Origin: Terrisporobacter mayombei
Lineage (GTDB): Bacteria; Bacillota; Clostridia; Peptostreptococcales; Peptostreptococcaceae
Assembly (NCBI RefSeq): GCF_020748465.1
Contig: NZ_JAHZMP010000001.1
Coordinates: forward strand, 868,001 to 932,000
Reading direction: 5' to 3'
Length of the DNA: 64,000 nucleotides
The stretch's first letter is position 1; every line of letters begins with the position of its first letter. A program made the position numbers and the translations under genes. This document shows positions 18,719 to 26,951 of the stretch, piece by piece. The notes below the pieces were generated by a model. It saw only the letters and a list, made by a program, of their open reading frames with translations. It had not been told where the DNA came from and searched no databases.

Positions 18719-18968
18719 AGACTTCCGCGGTACCACCTAATTTAACTTTAATAAAAGTTCGACTCATTCAACGTACTAAATAATACATTGCCAAGTAGGT
18801 AACGGCTTGGTTCCGACTAAGTCTACTTTCTATTAGATTTCGGTTAGTAGCTCTGGGAGGTTCTTCATTATATACTTTGTACTGGACTCACACCATAACC
18901 AGCTCGCTTTGACTCTGTATTATAATTACTCTTCCCTTCATTGCTTTTATTCTTTTTTTAACTAATTA
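18719..18968 (-). promoter_or_regulatory. T-box leader, asparagine-specific
   Basis: The minus strand holds the T-box sequence AGGTGGTACCGCGG (18723-18738), stem I elements (AGCGAGCTGGTTATGGTGTG, GAGTCCAGTAC) and the specifier region GAAGAACCTCCC. The triplet AAC at 18860-18862 fits asparagine and matches the gene downstream. Uncharged tRNA-Asn should stabilise the antiterminator and allow asnA transcription. Confidence 0.93.
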
Positions 18969-18974
18969 ATAGTA

Positions 18975-19003
18975 ATATTATACGAATAAATATTATTTGT
19001 CAA
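18975..19003 (-). promoter_or_regulatory. Promoter of the asnA T-box transcript
   Basis: TTGACA, 17 bases, TAATAT on the minus strand, just upstream of the T-box leader. Confidence 0.7.
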
Positions 19004-19054
19004 TAAATATTTTTAAAAGTATTATATCTCATTATAAAAAAATTATTCTTATTT

Positions 19055-21667
19055 CTAATATATTTTATTATATATTTCTTTTAATTCACTAACTAAGGGC
19101 GATCTTGGATTGGCAGAAGTACATTGATCATCAAAGGCTTCCAAAGATAATTTTTCTATAACAGAAAAATACTCATCTTTTTCTACGCCACACTCTTTAA
19201 TACTCATTGGTTCATTTAACTCTCTCATCAATCTTCTTATTTCTTCGATTAAATTTTTAACGCCCTCTTCAATACTCTCTGCTTTTAATCCAAGTGTTTT
19301 TGCAATTTCCCAATATTTTTTATTGGCTACAAAAGATTTATATTTAGGAAATGCTGTAAATTTACTTGGTATTTGCGAATTATATTCTATTACATAAGGC
19401 AATAAAATTGCATTTGCTTTTCCATGAGGTATATGAAACTGTGCTCCAAGTTTATGAGCTAAGGAGTGATTTATACCTAAAAAAGCATTTGCAAATGCCA
19501 TTCCTGCAATACATGAAGCATTGTGCATTTTTTCTCTAGCTTCTTTACATTCAGCCGAATCTTCACCTTTATATGATATTGGTAAATATTTAAATACCAT
19601 TTCTATGGCTTTTAAAGCCAAGGCATCTGTGTAATCTGTTGCCATTACAGAAACATAGGCTTCTATTGCATGAGTTAATACATCTAGTCCTGTATCAGCA
19701 ATAACTGATTTTGGCAAACTCATAACAAACTGAGGATCTACTATTGCCACATCTGGTGTTAATTCATAGTCAGCCAAAGGGTATTTTATATTATTTTCTT
19801 TGTCTGTTATAACTGCAAAAGAAGTAACTTCTGAGCCAGTTCCTGATGTTGTTGGTATTGCCACCAGTTGTGCATTTTTGCCTAATTTAGGGAACTTATA
19901 AACTCTTTTTCTTATATCCATAAATTTAAGTCTTAAATCTTCAAAATTAACCTGTGGATTTTCATAGAATAACCACATTCCTTTTGCTGCATCTATTACT
20001 GAACCTCCGCCTAATGCTATAATTGTGTCTGGTTTAAATTTGATCATTTCCTGCGCTCCATTTAGTACTGTTTCTACAGATGGGTCTACTTCAACATCTG
20101 TAAATTTTTCTATAATAACTGGATTTCTTCTTTTTCTTAATTGGTATTCTATTTTCTTTACGTATCCTATATTTTCCATAGTTCTATCTGTAATTATGAT
20201 TATTCTTTCTGCATTATGCAATTTTTCCAAATATTGAATAGAACCCATTTCATGATAAATTCTTTCTGGAACTTTAAACCACTGCATATTGGCAGTTCTT
20301 TTTGCTACCCTTTTAAGGTTGATTAAATTAAGGGCAGATATATTGTCCGTAGTAGAGTTATTTCCCATAGATCCACAACCTAAAGTTAATGATGGCATAT
20401 TAGAATTATATATACCTCCTATTGCTCCTTGACTTGATGGCGTATTTATTAAAAGCCTTCCTGTTTTTACTTTATTACTAAATTTTGAAATTACATTATC
20501 ATTATTTGAATGTATACATGCCGAGTGTCCAAGACCTCCAAACACGGTCATTTCAACACATTTATCTATACCCTCCTCTTCATCTTCCACCTTTATACAA
20601 GCTAAAACTGGACTAAGCTTTTCTTTTGATAAAGGATAGTCCTCACCTACTCCACTAATTTCTGCAACCAATATTTTAGTGTCTTTTGGCACTTCAAATC
20701 CTGACATCTGTGCTATTGTATAAGCACTTTGACCTACTATTTTTGGATTTAATGATTTAGTTTCGACATTTATAACAGTCTTTTCTAGTAATTGTTTTTC
20801 TTCATTATTTACAAAATAACATTTATTATTTTTCATTAAGGAAACAACATCTTTATATATTTCATCTTCTATTATTACAGCCTGTTCAGAAGCACATATT
20901 ACACCATTATCAAAGGATTTAGAAATTATTAAATCATTAACCGCTTGATTAATATCTGAAGATTTTTCAATAAAACAAGGAACGTTTCCTGCTCCAACTC
21001 CTAGAGCTGGCTTACCAGAGGAATATGCTGATTTAACCATTCCAGGTCCTCCAGTTGCTAAAATTATGGATGTACCCTTATGTTTCATAAGCTCACTAGA
21101 TGCCTCTAATGATGGTTTCTCTATCCATTGTATGCAGTCTTTTGGTGCTCCTTCTTTTATGGCCGCATCTCTTAATATTCTAGCAGCTTCAGATGAGCAT
21201 TTTTGTGCAGATGGATGAAAACTAAATATTATTGGGTTTCTTGATTTTATAGATATTAATGATTTAAACATGGTTGTTGATGTTGGATTAGTAACAGGTG
21301 TTACTCCTGCAATTACTCCTATAGGCTCTGCTACCATCATATATCCTTCTTCATCATTTTCTTCTACAATCCCAACAGTCTTTTTGTATTTTATACTGTT
21401 ATAAATATATTCTGTTGCAAAAATATTTTTTGTTACCTTATCTTCAAAAATCCCCATATTAGTTTCATCCACAGCCATTTTAGCCAATTCAATATGTTTA
21501 TCAAGGCCTGCCTTTGCCATGGCTTGAACTATTTTGTCTATTTTTTCTTGGTCAAACTTTAACATCTCTTCCATCGCTACATTAGCTTTTTTGACTAATT
21601 CATCAATCATATTTTCTATGTTTTTTTCTTCTTTTAGATTTTTAGTATTTTTTATGTCTTTATTCAT
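19055..21667 (-). CDS. adhE: Bifunctional acetaldehyde-CoA/alcohol dehydrogenase AdhE, copy 1
   Basis: Reduces acetyl-CoA to acetaldehyde and then ethanol, recycling NADH during fermentation. The N-terminal aldehyde dehydrogenase half (about residues 20-440) keeps the catalytic Cys in GVICASEQAVI. The C-terminal iron-dependent alcohol dehydrogenase half has GGGSVIDAAKGMW and the metal-binding His in THAIEAYVS and NHSLAHKLG..HIPHG. The first usable ATG at 21667 follows GAGG by about nine bases; a GTG six codons upstream overlaps that ribosome site and is unlikely. A second, more conserved copy lies at 26952-29615. No clear terminator follows. Confidence 0.95.
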   Translation of the reverse strand: MNKDIKNTKNLKEEKNIENMIDELVKKANVAMEEMLKFDQEKIDKIVQAMAKAGLDKHIELAKMAVDETNMGIFEDKVTKNIFATEYIYNSIKYKKTVGIVEENDEEGYMMVAEPIGVIAGVTPVTNPTSTTMFKSLISIKSRNPIIFSFHPSAQKCSSEAARILRDAAIKEGAPKDCIQWIEKPSLEASSELMKHKGTSIILATGGPGMVKSAYSSGKPALGVGAGNVPCFIEKSSDINQAVNDLIISKSFDNGVICASEQAVIIEDEIYKDVVSLMKNNKCYFVNNEEKQLLEKTVINVETKSLNPKIVGQSAYTIAQMSGFEVPKDTKILVAEISGVGEDYPLSKEKLSPVLACIKVEDEEEGIDKCVEMTVFGGLGHSACIHSNNDNVISKFSNKVKTGRLLINTPSSQGAIGGIYNSNMPSLTLGCGSMGNNSTTDNISALNLINLKRVAKRTANMQWFKVPERIYHEMGSIQYLEKLHNAERIIIITDRTMENIGYVKKIEYQLRKRRNPVIIEKFTDVEVDPSVETVLNGAQEMIKFKPDTIIALGGGSVIDAAKGMWLFYENPQVNFEDLRLKFMDIRKRVYKFPKLGKNAQLVAIPTTSGTGSEVTSFAVITDKENNIKYPLADYELTPDVAIVDPQFVMSLPKSVIADTGLDVLTHAIEAYVSVMATDYTDALALKAIEMVFKYLPISYKGEDSAECKEAREKMHNASCIAGMAFANAFLGINHSLAHKLGAQFHIPHGKANAILLPYVIEYNSQIPSKFTAFPKYKSFVANKKYWEIAKTLGLKAESIEEGVKNLIEEIRRLMRELNEPMSIKECGVEKDEYFSVIEKLSLEAFDDQCTSANPRSPLVSELKEIYNKIY

Positions 21668-21822
21668 TATTTTAATCCTCACCAAATATAATTATTTTTA
21701 AATTTGTTATATTTTTGTTGATTATTTATATATTTATACCTTATATTTACTTCCACATCTTTCAAAACTAATTTGTAATTAAAAATCAATGCACATAATT
21801 TATTAATAATTTAAATAAATAT

Positions 21823-21861
21823 TAAGGCCTGATATCAATATTAATGATAATCAGGCCTTTT
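21823..21861 (-). terminator. Terminator of the XRE-cupin gene
   Basis: AAAAGGCCTGATTAT/ATATCAGGCCTT on the minus strand, 22 bases after the regulator stop codon. Confidence 0.8.
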
Positions 21862-21883
21862 AATTCGTAAAAGCTATCTATTT

Positions 21884-22429
21884 TTATAATAAAACAGCAA
21901 ATATAATTTTTGATTCTAAATCACTATTATTTTCCCATCTATGTTTCATTCCAACAGGAATTTTTACACTGTCCTCTTTCTTTAATTCAAATTTTTCATC
22001 ATCTAAATGTAAGGTAACTTCACCTTCCAATACATAGGCAATTTCATATCCATTGTGATGAATATAGTCAGTACATGATGATGATTTGGGTGATAAATCC
22101 ATAATAGCAAATTCTAAATTATCGCTTACACCAGGTGCTAGCATCTCATATATAACATTATCAGCTCCAGGAAGTATTACTTTTTTTCTATTATTTCCTC
22201 TTATAATTAAATCTTCTTTTATTACCTCAGAAGTAAAAAATGTAAATAATGGTGCATTCAATGCATTTGCTATGGACTTTAAAGAGTTAACCGATGGATT
22301 TGCCAAACCTCTTTCTATCTGACTTAGTAATGATGGTGTAACTTCTGCCATTTTTGCTAACTCTCTTATACTTAAACCTTTACTTTTTCTGTATTGTGCT
22401 ATTTTTTCCCCTATATTTAAATCACTCAT
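21884..22429 (-). CDS. XRE-family transcription regulator with C-terminal cupin domain
   Basis: A 181-residue DNA-binding regulator of the PuuR/HTH-cupin type. Residues 7-62 form the helix-turn-helix (IAQYRKSKGLSIRELAKMAE; TPSLLSQIERGLANPSVNSL). Residues about 105-180 form a cupin barrel with the metal/ligand-site pattern HHNGYEIAYVLEGEVTLHLDD ending in PVGMKHRWEN. Relatives sense small molecules such as polyamines or amino-acid derivatives. It is transcribed alone, between adhE1 and glyA on the same strand; whether it controls either gene cannot be told. Confidence 0.9.
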   Translation of the reverse strand: MSDLNIGEKIAQYRKSKGLSIRELAKMAEVTPSLLSQIERGLANPSVNSLKSIANALNAPLFTFFTSEVIKEDLIIRGNNRKKVILPGADNVIYEMLAPGVSDNLEFAIMDLSPKSSSCTDYIHHNGYEIAYVLEGEVTLHLDDEKFELKKEDSVKIPVGMKHRWENNSDLESKIIFAVLL

Positions 22430-22604
22430 TAATATTCTCCTTGAAAATTTATATGATAATCTATAAACTTTGTTTTCTTTTTATTATACCACAATCTCTT
22501 AATCTTCCACCTTATCATTAAATACAATTCATTTTAGTAAATTAAATTTAACACATACTTATTTTTATACAATGGTTTTGTTTTATTAGTATCACTTTAA
22601 ATAT

Positions 22605-22641
22605 AAAAATGGTGAACATGTATATTACGCCCACCATTTTT
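22605..22641 (-). terminator. Terminator of glyA
   Basis: Stem AAAAATGGTG/CACCATTTTT with a 16-base loop, about 70 bases after the glyA stop on the minus strand. Confidence 0.75.
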
Positions 22642-22712
22642 ATGTTATATATTAATAATTTAAGCAAAAGATCTATCTATAAAAATATACCTATTGCTGT
22701 GAGAGGCTAATT

Positions 22713-23969
22713 CTAATCTTCAAAATATCCATCTGGGTATAATGGGAATTTTGAAACTAAGTTTCTTGCTTGACTTTTACATTCTTTTAAAACATCTTCA
22801 TTATCTATATTATCTGAAACTTTTTCCATTATATCAGCTATTTCAGTGATTTCAGTATGACCAAATCCACGTTCTGATACTGCTGTAAGCCCTATACGTA
22901 CGCCACTTGTAACAAATGGACTTTCTGGATCATTGGGAATAGTATTTTTATTTACTGTTATACCTATAGATTCAAGGGCTTGGTCAAACTGTTTACCAGT
23001 TATTTTTTTACCTCTTAAATCAACAAGTACTGTATGGTTATCAGTTCCACCGCTTACTATTCTAAATCCTCTCGCTTCCAATTCTTTTGCTAAATATTTA
23101 GCATTATCTAAAACCCTTTCCATCGTGGCAATAAACTCTGGCTCTATTACTCTCTTAAACATATTTGCTTTTGCTGCAATACCATTTATTTGTATAGAAC
23201 CAAGTGTTCCAGGGAAAGTTGATCTATTTAATGCCTTTGCATATTTTTCTTTACACATTACAAATCCGCCTCTAGGACCACAAATTGTTTTTGAGCAAGA
23301 AGATGTACAGAAATCTGCATAAGGTATAGGTGAAGGAATTACACCAGCTCCTATAAGTCCTGATATATGGGCCATATCTACCATTAAATACGCTCCTACT
23401 TTATCAGCTATTTCTCTCATTCTTTTGTAATCTATTAGTCTAGGATAAGCACTAGCTCCAGCTATTATCATCTTAGGTTTAAACTCTAATGCTTTAGCTT
23501 CTACTTCATCATAATCTATTGTTTCATTTTTTAAATCTACACCATAGTGCTCATAATTAAATATTTTACTTACAAAGTTTGCTGGTGAACCATGAGTTAA
23601 ATGTCCACCGTGATCTAACCTCATTGCAAGTATTTTGTCTCCTGGGTCAAGTACAGCATTAAATACCGTATAGTTCGCAGTTGCTCCTGAATAAGCTTGA
23701 ACATTTACATATTCACAACCAAAGGCTTCTTTAGCCCTCTCAATACATAAGTTTTCTACCTCATCAGCATATTGTGAACCTGCTTGATATCTTTTCCCTG
23801 GAAGACCTTCCTCTGTTTTATTTACAAATACACTTCCCATAAGTTCTAATATTTCTGTTGGTGCAGAGCTTTCAGATGCTATCATTTCTATATTGTATTT
23901 TTGTCTTTCTAATTCTTTTTCTACTATTGAATATAATTCTGGGTCAGTTATTTTTGTTGTTTTTAACAT
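22713..23969 (-). CDS. glyA: Serine hydroxymethyltransferase
   Basis: This PLP enzyme interconverts serine and glycine and feeds one-carbon units into folate. About 418 residues. Key parts are MIASESSAPTEI near the N-terminus, LDHGGHLTHGSP, MVDMAHISGLI and the PLP lysine motif TSSCSKTICGPRGG (the family usually has TTTHKTLRGPRGG; here the residue before the lysine is Ser rather than His). The ATG at 23969 lies 8 bases after AAGGGGG, so it is preferred over the ATG two codons earlier that touches the ribosome site. It is monocistronic. Confidence 0.93.
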   Translation of the reverse strand: MLKTTKITDPELYSIVEKELERQKYNIEMIASESSAPTEILELMGSVFVNKTEEGLPGKRYQAGSQYADEVENLCIERAKEAFGCEYVNVQAYSGATANYTVFNAVLDPGDKILAMRLDHGGHLTHGSPANFVSKIFNYEHYGVDLKNETIDYDEVEAKALEFKPKMIIAGASAYPRLIDYKRMREIADKVGAYLMVDMAHISGLIGAGVIPSPIPYADFCTSSCSKTICGPRGGFVMCKEKYAKALNRSTFPGTLGSIQINGIAAKANMFKRVIEPEFIATMERVLDNAKYLAKELEARGFRIVSGGTDNHTVLVDLRGKKITGKQFDQALESIGITVNKNTIPNDPESPFVTSGVRIGLTAVSERGFGHTEITEIADIMEKVSDNIDNEDVLKECKSQARNLVSKFPLYPDGYFED

Positions 23970-24185
23970 AATCATTTCCCCCTTAAAATATTTTTAATAT
24001 CTGAAAAAGCAATTAAACTATTTTATTATAAGCATACTCAACTGTGTTTAATTATTTTTAATTAATTAAATTTTATTAATTAAATAGTAATAGCTCATTC
24101 CAATTTTGTCAATTATATTTTAATATTTTAAATTTAATTTAACACTTTTGTATATACTTTTTAATTTTATAACTTTTTATAAACA

Positions 24186-24223
24186 AAAAAGTCTGTTATA
24201 TTTTTTATAAAACAGACTTTTAA
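24186..24223 (-). terminator. Terminator of the HD-domain gene
   Basis: AAAAGTCTGTTTTATAA/TTATAACAGACTTTT on the minus strand. The rest of the 300-base gap to glyA (23970-24185) is AT-rich and must hold the glyA promoter; nothing else is seen. Confidence 0.75.
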
Positions 24224-24270
24224 GATATATTTATATTAATTTGTAATTTTTTTCTTTTTTAATATTATAA

Positions 24271-24900
24271 TTATTCTAGCTCTTGAAAATCCTTTAATGC
24301 ATTTTTTAGATAAGCTTCTTTAAATGAGTAATCTTCATTTACTGATCTTCCAAGGGCGTCTGCCTTTGCCAATAGTATCAAATCTTGTGGACAAACTGAC
24401 TTATTAAATAACTTTCTAGTACTTTTCAACCTGCTATTTTGATTTGCCAGTTGATTTGGTTGCATGTGGAGTTCCACCATGTTTAATATATAATCTCTAA
24501 ATTCATTCTCTTCTTTTCTAATTGTTCTATTTAAAAATGTCCTAACTAATTTTAATCCAGCTCTTTCATGATTATAAGAAATTATTTTTCCATCTTCTTT
24601 CGTTGTAGTTGTAATCACTTTTCCAAAATCATGACATAAAGCTGAATACATAAATCCAATTGGATTTTTAGCTTTATTCTTTAACTTTGCAGCCTCATCT
24701 ACAACCATCATAGTGTGATTAAATACATCACCTTCTGGATGATGTACAGGAGATTGAATTACCCCTACCAAATCACCTATTTCAGGAAATTTTATATCCA
24801 AATTATTATCCTCTTTTAAACCTGTAAAATATCTCGATGGTTTTTCATATGTTAAGAGCACTTCTTCAAGTTCTTCTTGTATGTTTATATTTTTTGTCAT
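24271..24900 (-). CDS. HD-domain phosphohydrolase, similar to the HD region of CCA-adding enzymes
   Basis: A 209-residue soluble protein. Residues about 45-155 carry an HD domain: SPVHHPEGDVFNHTMMVVDE, then ALCHDFGKV (the HD pair) and YNHERAGLKLVRTFL, with a later Asp in LLAKADALGR. The SPVHxPEGDVxxHTxxxxD pattern is that of the HD domain of bacterial tRNA nucleotidyltransferase, but the nucleotidyltransferase part is missing. It may act as a metal-dependent phosphatase or phosphodiesterase on nucleotides or RNA ends; this is inferred. It sits 58 bases downstream of the K+/H+ antiporter gene on the same strand. Confidence 0.85.
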   Translation of the reverse strand: MTKNINIQEELEEVLLTYEKPSRYFTGLKEDNNLDIKFPEIGDLVGVIQSPVHHPEGDVFNHTMMVVDEAAKLKNKAKNPIGFMYSALCHDFGKVITTTTKEDGKIISYNHERAGLKLVRTFLNRTIRKEENEFRDYILNMVELHMQPNQLANQNSRLKSTRKLFNKSVCPQDLILLAKADALGRSVNEDYSFKEAYLKNALKDFQELE

Positions 24901-24958
24901 AGTTTAAAATTTCCTCATTTATTCATTAATTTTAATTTTCAGACTTGTCAATTTATAC

Positions 24959-26608
24959 TTAATGATTAACAATATCTAATTTATCTATATCACTAATATC
25001 AGTTCCTGTTATTACTAATATATCATTAGGAAGTATCTCTGTAGAACCATTTGGAATAACTATTTCTCCTTTTCTCTTTATCATCGCTACAAGAATCTCA
25101 TCTGGTATATCTGCCTCTGCAATTGATTTATTTGCAAAATTACTTGTAGCTCCCACACATATTTCCATAAGTTTTGTACTCTTTCCTTCTTGATACATTC
25201 TCAATTTATCAAAATTATTTCCTGTTACAACTAGTATATCTCCAGGAAGTATTTTTGTAGTACCATTCGGAACAAATACATCTCCTTCTCGTTTTATCAT
25301 TACTATAAGAATATCTTCTGGTATATTACTATCCATAATAGTTTTATTTGCCAAATTACTATCTTCAGTAATTGATATTTCTATTAGCTTTGTGCTTTTA
25401 TCTTCTTTATAGTCATTAAAGGTTTTGAAAACTGAAGATTCATCATCTATTAAATCTAATTTTAATGCAATTTTAGGTATAAGAGTTCCTTGTACTCCAA
25501 CAGAGAATAATGCTATAAAGAATATAATGTGAAATATATCACTATTAATTGGAACTCCATAAGTTATTGCAAATATGGCAAAAGCTATGGATGCAGCTCC
25601 TCTAAGACCTACCCAAGATATAAATATCTGCTGTTTGAAAGGTATTTTGAACCAGCTTAAAATACTAAATGTAGCTATAGGTCTTGCTATAAATATCATA
25701 AATAGAGATATTGCAATTCCTTGTACCATTATATCAGACATTTGGGATGGATAAGATAATAATCCTAATAAGAAAAATAATATTATTTGCATAAGCCATG
25801 ATATGCTATCAAAAAATTCAAATATACTTTTTTTGTGAGGAATTTTACTATTCCCAATTATTATTCCTGTTATATATGCACTTAAATAACCATTTCCACC
25901 AAATAACTCACTTAATCCATAAGATAACACTGCAATAGCTGTTACAAATATAGGATAAAATCCATCTATTTCAAAGTTTATATGTCTCAATAGATATATA
26001 GTTAATTTTGATAATAGGATAGCTAATATAATCCCTACTACAATCTGACTAAATAGCATTGGTACTATACTTGAATATCCTTTGTTAGACATTAATGAAA
26101 GTATAATTATAGTTAACATATATGCAAAAGGATCATTACTCCCACTTTCAATTTCTAATATAGATGCAATTGAACCTTTTAAATTTAATTTTTGTGAACG
26201 AAGTATAGAGAATACTGAAGCTGCATCTGTAGATGCTACTATAGAACCTATAAGAAGGCTTTCTAACCATGTAGTTTTTAATACGCCATAACAAAATGCG
26301 CCTGTAAGACCTGCTGTTATAACTACTCCTATGGTTGACATTAATATGGATGGAATAGCAATAGGCTTTGCCATTTTCCAGTTTGTACCAAACCCACCAA
26401 AAAACATTATAAATATAAGGGCTAAGGTACAAATATCTTTTGTTAATTCAAAATTATTATAATCAATTCCGAATATCCCATCTGCTCCAAAGACCATGCC
26501 AAGTATTATAAAGATTAAAAGTATGGGTACCCCAAATTTGTATAACACTTTACTAGATGTGACGCAAGTTAATATTACAAGAGCGCTTATAACCATCAAT
26601 TTTATCAT
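24959..26608 (-). CDS. CPA1-type K+/H+ antiporter with two tandem TrkA-C domains
   Basis: A 549-residue membrane antiporter. Residues 1-385 have about twelve membrane segments with the ion-binding region in GSIVASTDAASVFSIL and SGSNDPFAYML. The C-terminus carries two RCK/TrkA-C ligand-binding domains (about 412-475 and 482-545). They are near copies of each other: each starts STKL(I/M)EI, has ANK(T/S)I and a DEIL or EDIL segment, then MIKR, PNG(T/S)TE or TKILP, and ends DIL(V)TG. Related NhaP2/CvrA proteins have one. They normally bind c-di-AMP or nucleotides to gate ion flux. Confidence 0.9.
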   Translation of the reverse strand: MIKLMVISALVILTCVTSSKVLYKFGVPILLIFIILGMVFGADGIFGIDYNNFELTKDICTLALIFIMFFGGFGTNWKMAKPIAIPSILMSTIGVVITAGLTGAFCYGVLKTTWLESLLIGSIVASTDAASVFSILRSQKLNLKGSIASILEIESGSNDPFAYMLTIIILSLMSNKGYSSIVPMLFSQIVVGIILAILLSKLTIYLLRHINFEIDGFYPIFVTAIAVLSYGLSELFGGNGYLSAYITGIIIGNSKIPHKKSIFEFFDSISWLMQIILFFLLGLLSYPSQMSDIMVQGIAISLFMIFIARPIATFSILSWFKIPFKQQIFISWVGLRGAASIAFAIFAITYGVPINSDIFHIIFFIALFSVGVQGTLIPKIALKLDLIDDESSVFKTFNDYKEDKSTKLIEISITEDSNLANKTIMDSNIPEDILIVMIKREGDVFVPNGTTKILPGDILVVTGNNFDKLRMYQEGKSTKLMEICVGATSNFANKSIAEADIPDEILVAMIKRKGEIVIPNGSTEILPNDILVITGTDISDIDKLDIVNH

Positions 26609-26850
26609 CCTACCACTCCTTTACAATATAATTTTTTATATTATTATACACAATTATAATATAAAAATTATAAGTTAATAGTTTATCAATTTAATTTTAA
26701 CCTTAAATATATCATACTGTCAATTTTTTTAATTTTCTATCAATTCAATAATTATAAAATACAAATTTACTTATTGAACTTTTAAGTGATATAATTTGTA
26801 TTAATAAATAAAAAATGAGATGATTTTGAACGTAATATTGGGTAAAAATC
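26609..26850. other. Intergenic region
   Basis: AT-rich sequence that must contain the antiporter promoter. No gene or RNA structure is recognised apart from the adhE2 terminator at its left-strand end (26853-26893). Confidence 0.5.
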
Positions 26851-26852
26851 AT

Positions 26853-26893
26853 ATACAAAAGACCTTCTATTTTTTATAGAAGGTCTCTTGTAT
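26853..26893 (-). terminator. Terminator of adhE2
   Basis: Stem AGACCTTCTAT/ATAGAAGGTCT with a 5-base loop followed by TTTTGTAT on the minus strand. Confidence 0.85.
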
Positions 26894-26951
26894 TGCACAA
26901 AATATTAATTTTTAAGGTTATATTTTTAAGGAATCACTAATTAAACTATTT

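Noticed and set aside
21690-21730. Rex box upstream of adhE1
   Set aside because: Only a TTGTTA half-site is present; the other half does not fit TTAACAA.
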